A DNA stretch of 64,000 nucleotides from Rhyzopertha dominica (taxonomy: Eukaryota > Arthropoda > Insecta > Coleoptera > Bostrichidae): positions 58,802,911 through 58,866,910 of the forward strand of contig QCXZ01000137.1 of the NCBI GenBank assembly GCA_025024175.1, given 5' to 3'. Shown here one piece after another: positions 1 to 26,863 of this stretch (positions are counted from its first letter, which is position 1; every line of letters starts with the position of its first letter). Below the pieces are notes generated by a model. The model was given only the letters and a program-made list of their open reading frames with translations, ran no database searches and was not told the DNA's origin. Both the position numbers and the translations under genes were made by a program.

Positions 1-879
1 CTTTGTGAGCTGATCGTTGAGGCTCTGTAAAGTATTTTCTGATGAGTAAATGTTTGGGTGCAAAGTTTTTAGATAATTTAGAAAACTACCTAACTCTTGC
101 AGCCCATTAGATTAAAAATATATATTAGCTACATGTCTAGGTAAACATTTGGTTTCTAGCGAAAAGTATTGATTGCTGACCCCCGAAAACAAGCTATTGA
201 TACATTGTAGTTGCCTAAGATATAAGGATATAGGGACGCATTTTGAGCTAAGCAACCACTAGTAAAGGATGTATTTTGAAAAAAAAAGCATTTGAGTGGC
301 TTCCATCATGAAGGGAACATTGCTGATCTAGGCCGCAAGTGCATTTAAAACGAACGCCGAATTTTAACACTAAATTTAAAAATTAGTAAAATTAATGATC
401 ACTTAAATATAAATGCTACATTCAAGAAAAGAATGAGTCTGGGGTGTTTACCAAATGCTTTTGTCCCATTAGCTGTTACTTTGGTAGAGTATGTTAAATA
501 ATTACACTTCAGTTCTGACTCTTACCATTTCCGTTAGGTACATTTGAAGCTCTGTATTTACAATCAAAATAGCAAGCATCCATCAGTTCCCACCTTGGAA
601 AAGTATATCTATAATAAAATAATAGTCTTTACACCCTTAGAAAGTAGTACACGTTTGTAAACTACTTACTTGGCAGGTGGGTACCTCACTTCACTATATG
701 TTACTTGTTGTTTTCTTCAAAGAACAGGCAGTTTTTTTTACATTTATGTTCCTTGAACATGGAACAAACAGTACGTCACGAGATCAAATATGGTGTCGTA
801 ATTTATGCGAAACACGTTATCATATAGCACAGTTACCTACAAACATTGTAGTTACCATGCCAAGTTCAACAGTACAGCC
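1..879. other. Upstream of gene 1, nothing recognised
   Basis: AT-rich sequence. The short frames at 677-987 include the real exon 1 ATG at 880 but otherwise look random. No TATA box was convincing. Confidence 0.5.
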
Positions 880-15962
<15,083 letters not shown>

Positions 15963-16100
15963 GTATCTACAAAAATTTGTCGCTGATTTTTACACGTATT
16001 TTCTCTTGCAGACTAACAAATTCAGCCTTTGCTAGTTCATCAATAGTGCTAAATGTTTTAACTAATTTTATTATTATATTGATTATAAACGTTTGTTGCA

Positions 16101-16106
16101 AATAAA
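16101..16106 (+). terminator. Gene 1 polyadenylation signal
   Basis: AATAAA lies 138 bp after the stop codon. No closer canonical hexamer was noticed. Confidence 0.6.
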
Positions 16107-17337
16107 GATTATTCGCATATAACGAGGTAAATATCGCTTTATTTGAACTTAGCGTAATATAGATTTATACTGTTTTGAAATAAAACAGCGTGTTGCTTCA
16201 CCTCCACTGCATGGAAGTTTGCGTCACAGATTTAGATTAGATACCATATTATTTTAACACCTTGAGAATAATAAAAGTACAAACTCGATAGCCAAAGCAA
16301 TCAATTATGGGACAATCTGACTGTCTAGCTACTTACAGATTAAAAGATTTCTATCAACAATGCGAACACTTGAGGTAATCTTGGGATAATCTTTCCCAAA
16401 ATCCTTCTAGAGATTTAAGTAGAGCACTATGCTTTTGTTCTAATTGTGTCATCTGGGAGCAAGACTTGCCTAAATTAGACAATAAATGGTAGTTACATTA
16501 ACAGTAATTAATAAAGACAAAATATGGCTACATATTTGACCCAGGAGGAGTACTGCAAAAATACCGAATTGCCCCCAATAATCCTATGGTCTGTACTATG
16601 TATCAAAGTCCTCCGTATTTGGGTCACAGCTTAGTAGCATTGTAGCCCATGATCCTAGTACATTTTTGTCAGTCACAAACATAAGAGTAGTACGATCAAT
16701 AAGAAGAGAATAGCGCTGCTGTCATCAATTTTTTAATACGTAAATTGCTCTATTGTCGAAAGTCTGCAAGCTAGTACCACTGGCGTAATGTAATATACAT
16801 GTAATAATGTTAAAAGAGATCAAAGCCTTAAACCTATTGGGTAGGTTTCTTTTCTCTTTATTAAATTAATATTAGCTAAAACCAACCCAGTAACTACAAC
16901 AACACCTTATAGTCTGTGACTGGTTTAGATTTTAATGACAGAATTTATTTTAGCTTAAAAAAAATAATACAATCCGACCCATATACTTTGCAAGCAACTC
17001 ATGGCATGTTTTTACACGAATTAAGTCAGATACAACTTTTTATCAGTGTTATTAAGTATGGAAGTAGAAACTGAAGGTAATTTAGTAGATATAAAGGAGT
17101 TTTCCTAAATTGGATCATTAAGGTGATATGATTACATATGCAATGATAAGAATGTGCATTCAAGATTGCAGTCGAACTCAAACTGTCTCATGTCCTACTT
17201 CTTACCATGTCCCAGGTCTAATTCACTTTTCAGAACCATGACGGAATAGCAAAAATATTGTACAACAAAATAATCTTATATACTGTGTGTTCCAAAGAAT
17301 GTAAACACAGAGCTATCCGTTGGGTATATATAAATCA
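16107..17337. other. Intergenic, nothing recognised
   Basis: Between the gene 1 polyadenylation signal and the start of duplication unit A. No protein-like frame. Confidence 0.5.
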
Positions 17338-17439
17338 ATTTTTTGCATAATTGCAAAAACAGTCTAAAATATCTTCAAAAGACTCGTATTTAGTATACAT
17401 TTATTAATTATCTTATTTTGTAAAAGCCACGCGGTCAGA

Positions 17440-17865
17440 AATATTAGCGCATTGAATAAGGTGTTTTTTTATAAGCTGGGAGAACCAGCCTTTGCCGGCC
17501 ATGAGTAACAAATCAAAAAGCAAAATATAAGCGGCCAACGTGAAGTACTAAGACGAGTAGACGGTGTCCCAAGAAACCAAATAAGAAAAATATAGCCAAT
17601 TCTACGTTTGATTGAAGAAGAGTAGGAATAAGACAAATGAAATGGTTTGGTCAATCACAAAGACTATGGGAGAAAATACTGTGGGTACTCGTATGGGAAA
17701 CAAAAGCTGCATACAAGAAGAGAGAGAAACCCAAAAAAACAAGAGAAAGCACCATTGTGCAGATTTTATGAGTCAGTGGTTTATTATGTGAGCAAGCCAA
17801 AGCCCTCACATATTGGAAGGAGTTCTTCATATATGATTATATGCAAAAATATCTCTAGTTATGCT
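17440..17865 (+). pseudogene. LINE 3' end (reverse transcriptase C-terminus), unit A copy
   Basis: Frames joined across frameshifts read RRVDGVPRNQIRK, then QMKWFGQ, then WETKAAYKK and REKPKKTRESTIVQIL. This is the order of the C-terminal tail of insect non-LTR retrotransposon polyproteins. Several stops and frameshifts make it dead. It is the first block of duplication unit A. Confidence 0.7.
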
Positions 17866-19149
17866 TGATGTACTGACATAACATGAATCGATACCTGTGC
17901 GGTGAGTTTATAGTACAAAGCGATAGCCTATTCCAGGATAATTAATATCGTTAACATTATTTTCAATTGAACGTTGTGACTGACGTTAATGAAACCTATT
18001 TTCATCATTTCTCGTTTATTTTAGAATATCTAAATTTTATTTCTGACCTTTGTTAGGTCGCTACCTATCAGAATGCCCAGGAAATAACTTTTTTCGGCAT
18101 TTTCTACAGCCCTTGACATGTGTTTCTTTGCTTAAGCGTGAAAGAATAAGCAATAGGGGAACAAGTAGTTCGGCCTCTGCCCTAATCTCCTGCACTTTTT
18201 GTTTCAAGAGCCGCACTGTTTCTGAATTTAATAGGTTTCTTAATTTTCGTAACTTTTCGTGATACTTTTTAAGCAGATGTAATGCGTTCTGATCCTAGAC
18301 AAATGGAATAGATGCATTTTCTGCGTAAGTTGGTAAAACGCTTTGTTTAAATTGCGATGGTACACCAAATAGGGCCCTCGATGTATTTCCTAGTTTTATG
18401 TTGTACAATGTTATTGTATAACAAATCGATATTCAACAAGATTAAAAACACAAAGTTGCGATCAAAGTGACTTGAAAACTAAAAATTACGTACTGAGAAA
18501 AAACACTGCCAACACCTTCAACAACCTATACATTAATTTTGTAGAGGTGGGGGCAACGCTATTTGATATTAAATCGAGTTGAAATTTACCAGGGGTTATA
18601 ACTTATCTACTTGCCCCTTTTTACATATAAAAAATCGATTTTCGAATTTTGCACGTTTCGGTCCGCCCTATTATATGCATTCTATGCGTTCTCCCTTACT
18701 GAAGAAAACTTATATTGATGCTTCTGCTGTTGTCTGAATATTCCAGTCATACATTTAAGTTAAAACAAAACGATGTGGCCAAACAAAAACACTAACTGAC
18801 AGTTGCTAACTTAATTAATTAAACACACTCGATTTTAATTTCCTTTAAACCATTATTTCAATAGTCTATTTGCATGTCGACAATTTTATTTCACCGTTTA
18901 ATTTTTACGTTGCGTCCGTTTCTGTTTCGATATCGTTGGTCTCGCAAACAATTCGGATTTGATAAGTTACGGTGGCCAGGATAAAATTTATTTGACATGT
19001 GACGTTGTGAATAAAAACATCAGACCAGCATCCCACCCAATCTAAAACGATCAGAAGTATGTGTTTCATTCGGCTATTGTATTGGCCATTACAGTAAACT
19101 GTAGATACAGGGCTCTACTTCTACCGCTGAATAATAATGGCGTAGACTA
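17866..19149. other. Unit A-specific spacer, possible coiled-coil remnant
   Basis: Minus-strand frame near 18275-18110 reads KLRKLRNLLNSETVRLLKQ, a Leu/Lys-rich helix-like stretch that could be a transposon accessory remnant. Nothing else was recognised. Confidence 0.3.
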
Positions 19150-19157
19150 GTAGCTAG

Positions 19158-20985
19158 TAGTGCTGTCAACAGTGATCGCCGTTTCCGGTTTGGCAGTTAC
19201 AACGAATTTAACCGGTTATGAAAAATAACCAATTTTCATGAAAATGATCAAACTGTCGGTTAACCGGTTGACCTTAACCGGTTAACCGGTTTACTTTAAG
19301 CGGTTAGCTGACCTATGTTAACCGGTTAAACGATTAACCGATTAAAATTAACGGGCAGCGTATTTCAGTACTCGGTTACGAGTAAAACGGGATTAAATTC
19401 CTCGGCAAGTTAAACCAACCCATCGAGGAGGGTTAAACCCGATTTTTCGGATTAGGCCTGCGCACTCCGCGAAACGAGGACTTCACGTTTATAGAACTAA
19501 CTGCATTTCATTTCGGTTTGTTGTGGCAGCATGCGGTTTTGTTTTTAACGTATATTTCTGTTGTGTGGGTTACTTTTTATATCACTCGTGAGAAAAACCC
19601 TTGCTAATAATCAAGAACGACGAGTTTTCGCACTAAAAATTCGAAACAAAGGAATCGATTTGGTAGAAGTACTTCAAACTAAGATCTATGTAGGTATTAC
19701 AGAGCAAGTAGTTAGGGGTTGTTCGCATTTAACAAAAAAAAATTGGCATTAGTGGTTCTGGCAAAAGAATTTAAAGCCCAATCCGATATTTTTCCCAGAA
19801 TAACCAGCTGAAAATGAACCCTTTGTAAATTGTAGTTGTTGCCTTGGCACTTTTCTTTGTGGATGTAGGTAAGCAAGCGAATGTATAACTTCCTAATCCG
19901 AAAATTTCGAACTGGATGAATACGAGTGTTAACGGCTAACTGCAAGTTCCATACTGTCAATATCATTTTAGAACAGTAACAGTATTTTATTAGAAATGAC
20001 AACGAGTTTATAGGTCAACGAACTGATACGTAAACATACTATGAGATTATGAGCATTACGACAAAAGTACCGCCAACCCACGTTAAAACTGTCGATTGTT
20101 AAACCAATTTTCACTAAACCAGATTTGTGAACTGTAATACGCTCATGGGTTTAAATTTGGGTTTAAAAATAAAACCAGTTTACTTTAACACAAAGTTTAA
20201 CCTCTCACTGAAATACCGGTCCTTAAATTGACTGGTTAACCAGTTCCAGTTTACCGGTTAATCGGATTAATGTTAATCCATAAATAGTGTTCCTCTTAGT
20301 CGGCTAATATATATTCTATACTAACTCATACTTGAAAATACAAAAATGACTTTTTTCCAATATATAATACTAATAATTTATGCAGTTATAAAACCTGTTT
20401 ACATGGAAATGAAAAAAACCGTCTATTATAACTGTTTTAATAGATATTTAATTTGAACCAGTTTTGCATTTAACCTAACGCGATGATCGTACTTCGGAAC
20501 GTACGCAATTGTCAACCAATTTTAAAATGTTAATTTATTAAACATACCAACCTTTAACAACCTGATTTAACATTTAAATTTTCGTTCGCTATTTTTAAGG
20601 TATTCGGCTATAGGGGTATGCGTTTGCCGTTTTCGTTAGCGGGCCGTGCTTAGCGCACGTTGTAGTTTTCAAGTCTGAGCCTGAGCGTCTTATTCCGCGC
20701 ATTCTTAAATCTGGGCTGAACACTAAATTCTTGCATTTCTAATTTATTTCGTTATTTTTGAACAGGTTTCATAATCGGTTAAATCTTAACCGGTTAATTT
20801 TTTTCCGGTTCGTAACCGGTTAATTTTTAGCCGGTTCATAACCGGTCAATTTTTAACCGGTTCATGACTGGTCAATTTTTAGCCGGTCTATAACCGGCTA
20901 ATCTTTAACCGGTTATTCCAGTGTTGCTTATTACGGTTAATATTGCAATATCCTAACCGCTTAACCGTAACCATTGACAACACTA
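19158..20985. mobile_element. Non-autonomous hAT-like element, 1.83 kb
   Basis: The ends TAGTGCTGTCAA and (reversed) TAGTGTTGTCAA are flanked by perfect 8-bp direct repeats GTAGCTAG at 19150-19157 and 20986-20993. An 8-bp duplication is the hAT signature. Both subterminal regions (19205-19345 and 20775-20960) are packed with variants of AACCGGTTA in both orientations. No transposase was seen. A 63-residue frame at 19561-19752 is unrecognised. Confidence 0.85.
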
Positions 20986-20993
20986 GTAGCTAG

Positions 20994-21739
20994 NAATGCA
21001 CGGAGTGTACCCCCCCCCCCAAAAAAAAAAGACCACACGTGCCTACGTCAAAAGATAAAGCACAGCTTGCTTCAAAGCTATGCGATTATATCAAAATGTG
21101 TGCATTGTGCACCTTCTAAAACATCTTGTCGCCAATGTTCTTTCAATGCAGTACATGATTGGATATTTTCCACTAATCGCGGAAAACCGCGTAACCATTC
21201 CTATTAGCTTAATACTAAAAAAATGACAAACGTGTAAAAATTCAAATTTAAGTGACGTTGCTAAGCGAGAGGGAACGTGGCCCATAAAAATGTCGCTACT
21301 TTTGCCATTGCGCCCGTCTTCGGGATATATAAGGGAAGTAAATATTAATGTAAGGTAAGCTATATTTACAAATATAAACTGAAAAATTAAAGAGGCAACA
21401 ATAAAGGGTACGGATGACACAAGGGACAACACAATGGTAAAAGAAACATTATGCACCAAATAAGACAGCGAGAAAGTGAAAAGAGAGGAGAAATTAGAAG
21501 AGAAAGATGCAGCAGACAGGGTAATGCGACAAGCGACCCCACGAGGAACAGATATGTCGCCAGTAGCACCGGCGTACTCATGCTCGCTCCGGTTACATCT
21601 TTTCAACATTCACGCAAGGTTCACACAACTTCTGTATGATAATCAGTTACATGGATTTGAAACGCATTTCTAAATTGTTATAAAATTTGGGAATGTTGTA
21701 AGAGAGGCCTCGTTGGAAAAAAGCGCTTTTGTGCTGAGG
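20994..21739. other. Spacer with poly-C/poly-A tract
   Basis: A C10 then A10 tract lies at about 21010-21030. The 172-aa minus-strand frame at 21091-21609 is hydrophobic and low-complexity, and I do not support it as a gene. Confidence 0.4.
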
Positions 21740-23150
21740 GACGGTAATAATACTTTTCGTCCTGATATTTACATGATAAACGTCCGTTCTAAAAGTAATT
21801 AATTTGTGTAGGTACTGAGACATTTTGTATAAAACTATATGATGATATAAGACGTAATTCTAGAATTTCGCCGAATGCCATACACAAATCTAAGGTGCGA
21901 GTTCTGCACGCGCTGTATTTATTTGCAGAAAACTTGGTCCAGATACTGACCGTAAACAGAATCACAAAAATTAAAATGATAAAGCACCAGTGCATCACAC
22001 AGCAATAACCTTAACTTAGCATCTAACATGTGACGAATAGAATACAGTATTTTCAAATTCCTAAAAGCTTTACTAATGCATTTACTGTTATGCTCTTTCA
22101 ACCTGATATTTTCGTCCATATAAAATACTAAGTTTCTAACCACTTTTTGATAACATAAAACAGTTCCATCCAACCTCACATCTAGCTTTGATCGCACGCT
22201 AGAAATATGTTTTGGCTTTCCAAATAGAATTAGATTGGATTTAGTTGGGTTAATTGTCAAGCTGTACCTCGCACACAGAGATGAAAGACGACCGAGATCG
22301 CTAGTGAGCTGGGCACTGGCAATATCCACCTCAGCATGGGAAAAATATAGATAAACATGCGTATCATCTGCATACTGATCGTACTGGCAGTTCTGTAAAC
22401 TTGAATTCTTGAAGAATAAATAATAAACAACGGACCGACTATGGATCCTTGCGGAGCACCAGATGAAATATCTGTCCAATAAGACATCTCCTCCACCAAA
22501 ACCACGCACTGGCGTCGATTAGACAAGAAATTCTGCACCAGAGTAATAGCACTCTCATGAAAGCCACTGTGGTTAAGAATGTAAAATTAGTGAGCTGTGA
22601 TTAATAGTATCAAAGGCTTTAGAATAATTTAGGAGAACCAGCGCCGTCAATTTGTCATCATCCCCAGCGCTCAGTATGTCATCCGCAATCTTTAACAATG
22701 TGTCCTTTTTTAAAGCCAGACTGGAACGGTGGCAGAATGTCGGAAAGAAAGTCTCTAACCTGCTGATCCAGGATTTTTTCTATACGTTTGGACTTGACAG
22801 GCAAAATACTAATAGGTCTTAGAGCTTTTCTTTCTGTTCGATTACTCTTCTTAGGAATCGGTTGGATAAGAGATAGCTTCCATTGATGAGGAAAAACGCC
22901 ATTGACAATGCAAACATTTATAATATGAGTAATATAAGGAACAATAGCTGGACAACAAAATTGCAGCATGTTAATATTAATACCATCTGAAACCACTGAT
23001 TTTGTTGTTATCCTAGATATCAAAGACAGTATCATGTCCTCATCAACATATTTAAATCGAAATTTCTCCTTGTCACCCTTCATTAGCGACTGAGATGAGT
23101 AATAGTGCATAAGTTCCAAATCGGGAGAATGGTGATTGCCGACTGGCGGA
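21740..23150 (-). pseudogene. LINE reverse transcriptase relic, Jockey/CR1-like
   Basis: Minus-strand frames in order from 23119 give DGININMLQFCCPAIVPYI, a PIPKKS and RPISILPV block, FQSGFKKGH, then GAPQGSIVGPLF, the catalytic YADD box, and the RVQNSHLRFVYGIRR tail. These are the RT motifs of Jockey/CR1-type LINEs. It is truncated at the 5' end (no endonuclease) and carries several frameshifts and stops, so it is dead. It lies only in unit A, in the stretch missing from unit B. Confidence 0.85.
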
Positions 23151-24099
23151 AAATATCATTAGGGGTGTCGGGATGAGAAGGACGCGCAGGAAGTTTTTAT
23201 TTTTTATAAATGTCTAAATCTCGTAAACTTTACCACACGCGACCAACGCCCTCCTGCTGAACTACATGCCGCAAATGAGCTCTCTTCTCCTTTCGGACTG
23301 CCCTACTGTGAACACGATCTCTTAGGTTCATCAGGAAGCAAATACTGTCTGTTAATCAGAGAACCTTACGTATGTGGAAAATACTGTCTTTAGAGGGCGC
23401 AAATAAATAAAACAGCAACAAAATGTAGCCATTTAAGAATTGAAGCTTATCATTGATGGAGTTGATTGTATAAATTATATTTCATGCAATACGAAACAGA
23501 CTGTTACTAAACCCTTCATAATTAAAATTACGAAAACCACGAAATTTTTTAGTTATTGGGGCTTTCCTTGCATGAAAGAAATTATAGATGACAGGAAATT
23601 CCTCAGTGATACGACACAGAATGGGCCTCTACCACATTTGTATCCTGAATGAGAGAAAGATAGGTAGTTAGTATATGGTCAATCAGAGTAGCTGTAGCTG
23701 TAGTTTGTAGGAATAAAGGGTTGATTGTTACGCCTTATGTTTCTGCTTGTTTATGCCTGGTAAGGGTAGTTATTTTATAAGCCTTGTTCTCGTGAGTAAT
23801 TAGACCACAAAATATCTTGTTACGAAAAAAAAAATAAACGAAACAAATACTTTAGTTTGTCGGCAGGGTTGCCAGATTTATTTAGATGTCTCCAACTAAA
23901 CTGTTTCCAAAAATGTCGCCAATTACCAAGGCGGTGTCACTACAGTACTCGTATGCGTTTGATCATTTATTTAAAAATAAAGGCGTTTATATCACATCTC
24001 ACGTGGTGCGCACAAGATTTATTTGAGAATCTAGACTTTGAAATACGGATATCGATGTACTTTTGTCGCAACAGCAAGTAAATCCGTTTAAACTTACTG
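23151..24099. other. Spacer, nothing recognised
   Basis: Between the LINE relic and the transposon-type pseudogene. Only short frames. Confidence 0.45.
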
Positions 24100-25330
24100 G
24101 ATCAGAAACGACAGTTTATATCCGGTTGTGTAGAGGAAGCACCCATTGAGATAACACGAACACTAACAGGAACTGGGGCTGGGAAGAGAAAAACATAATT
24201 GAAGTATTTCTTTTCAGTAAAGAATAAATAATGTTTTTCGTACGTATTTCCGCAACACATTAAATATATCACAAACAACCGTGCGCATCGCTTTGACCAA
24301 AAAGGCAGGTTGGAGGAGTTATAATACCTGATCAAAGAGTCAGACAAACAGGCAGATAAAATTACCTCATCTGTAAGAGATACCATTAGAGAGCACATTC
24401 AAAAACTTCCCCGTATTGAATCACACTATTCCAAAAACAAATCGAATAGACAATATTTGGGTAGCTATCTAAATATCATAAAAGTGTACCAAGCTTTCTA
24501 TGAAAAATGTTTACAACAGTCAGTACCAGATGAAGCAATCCCCAAGCAATGGTTATGTTCCAAAATTTTTAACACTGATTATAATTTTTTATTCAAAGAG
24601 CCAAATAATGACACAGTGATCAGTGCGATGAATTTGTTATCAAATTAAAAGAAACTCCTAACACAGGAAGAACGTCAAAAATTACAATCTAAATATGAAG
24701 CACACTTACATGAAGCGGTGCAACGATATCAAAACAAACGGCAAGATAAAGAAAAGACTAAAATTCAAAACAGTTCTTTAAGTGTACTCACGGTGGACTG
24801 GCAAAATTGCACTCTTACTTACAAATGCTCAAAGCTTCTATTCATTAAAGTTATGGACTTTTAATTATACTGTGTATGATGCAACAGATAAAACTGTTTC
24901 GTGTTTTGTTTGGGATTAATCAATAGCTAGACGTGAAGGAAATGAGATGGCATCATGTTAGATGAAGTTTATCTCAAATTTGTAAGACTCTGTAGAAGAA
25001 ATCGTTATCTGGAGTGACAATTATCTATTTTAAAATAGAAATCTGTAAATGATAATGTCCTATTTTGCTGTTTTAAGTGTAGAACCATCTTTAAAATCTA
25101 TTCAACACATATACCTCTTCAGAGGCCATACTCACATGGAGGTTGATACCATCCATGCACGAATTGACAGACAAATGAGAGCTGCACCATAGTTTTCTAT
25201 AATAACGTCGTGGAACTGACAGCAGCTCATTCGTCTGTGTGGACCAACAACTTCTGCAGCCGAGATGCATTCGACAGAATTTAAAAACTTTAATGTTTTA
25301 TATGACATTTCTGTCACTATTTCATAAATA
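24100..25330 (+). pseudogene. Broken multicopy transposon-type protein gene, unit A copy
   Basis: Joined across breaks, the frames read TKRQVGGVITPDQR, RDTIREHIQKLPRIESHY, IFNTDYNFLFKEP, an EERQKLQSKYEAHL helix, then near 25000 a WSDNY-like motif and HTHMEV..IHARI. I recognise this motif order from uncharacterised multicopy insect proteins that look transposon-encoded, but I cannot name the family. An Asp-containing core (WSD) suggests an RNase H-like fold, which is a guess. Many stops and shifts break it. Confidence 0.5.
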
Positions 25331-25339
25331 ATAAGAATA

Positions 25340-26276
25340 CAACTGGCAAGGAAAATTTTCTATTATCAAAGGCAGTACATTTAAAGTTCTAGAGAGAGTC
25401 GCCTGGGATTTTATACTTTAAAACGTCATTTAATCATGAATGTTACAAGGACGTTGATTTCAACAGATCTGACTGAAGAGCTTCCCGTCGGCTTATTGAT
25501 AAAAAGTGTGCAAATTTTAATTTATAACCCATTAGAAGCATTCACAGACCAATTTCGAACAAAAAATAATATGCCTTACAAAAACTTCTAAAATGGGCGC
25601 CTAAACGTTTCCAGTTTTTTTTTAAACCTTTCTCATACTGATGGGATTGATGATTGAATACCTATTTTGTACAAATTCAAATTAGACCATATTTGTAGTC
25701 TGTTAATATTTCAAGTTTTCAATAAAAGTTTTCCTTTGTACCTTAGTCTTTGTGTTTACTTTTAATAATTTTTTCATCGTTGCAAGTTACTACTAGCTAC
25801 CAGAATTTGGAAATATTTTTTCAAACAGACTGTATTAAGTCTCAAATATTAATATTAAGTCACACTGATATTAAGCCCCTAACTGGAACCACCCTCTATC
25901 AAGCGCCAAACAAACATAAAAAAATGTTTATTTATCTTTACTAAGAGAATCTGTATAACAAGGTTTATTAAATTCTTAGTGTGGCGAATTTTCAACGAAT
26001 AAATTACACCGAATAGACAATAAAATTACAATGACTTAAAACCATCATATTGATCTTCTGTGAAATTCTATAAAATTGACTTAATATCGTCTGGTTCCGA
26101 GGTCCAGAATTACAAAACTAATTTAGATATCTCTATGGATTTGTAGTTGTAGCAGGATGTTCCCTGACAAATACACATGTATTAAATTGTTTTCGAAATC
26201 TTGAACGTTGGCTACGATTGGCAATAATGTAAAAAATAGCTTTCTAAGCTGCTACTACTACTACCATTCAAAAATA
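25340..26276. other. Shared spacer between pseudogene and trypsin promoter region
   Basis: Aligns with 42570-44630 of unit B apart from the MITE in B. No coding signal; an ACT microsatellite lies at its right end. Confidence 0.6.
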
Positions 26277-26863
26277 TACAGGATGTTTCACAACTTATCA
26301 GAAAAGATTTAACCACATATAGGTATTTATATAAGAATTCGATTTCTCGAAAAAAAAATCTAATGAAAGTTAAGTTTGGAAAATGGAAGAAAATTGCATA
26401 GCATGCGTAAAACAACTGTTGTTGACGTCTCCTTTTGTGAGTCAATCTGCGACAACTGTCCAAGTGTCGTTTGATTTAGTTTATATTAACCAAAATGACA
26501 TATCTACAGTAACAAGGAGTTGATGGACGTAGTTTCATTGCTTAAATAGATGTTTAGCTAATCATTAATTTTTTATGGAGGTACCCCTTGCATGTGCTAA
26601 TGTAGTTTACGTCTAAACCGCGGTTTGTTAACATCGCTTTTTCGAAGCGGAAGAAGATACTTTAGATTTTATGTATGACAATGACACGCATATTTAAAAG
26701 TATATCTGAAATAACTATTTAGAGAATTTGTTAGCCAGATATGTATCATTAAGTAATAAGTCGATTTCTTAAGAACAAACAATGTAATAAAATTCTAACA
26801 CAAAAATTAAGTAAAAAGATACAGTTGAAAAGTAACAAGAAAAGATAAAAATATTTAATGTTT

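Noticed and set aside
21091..21609. 172-aa minus-strand frame with hydrophobic stretches
   Set aside because: Low-complexity composition, no family resemblance, no splice context, and surrounded by TE relics.
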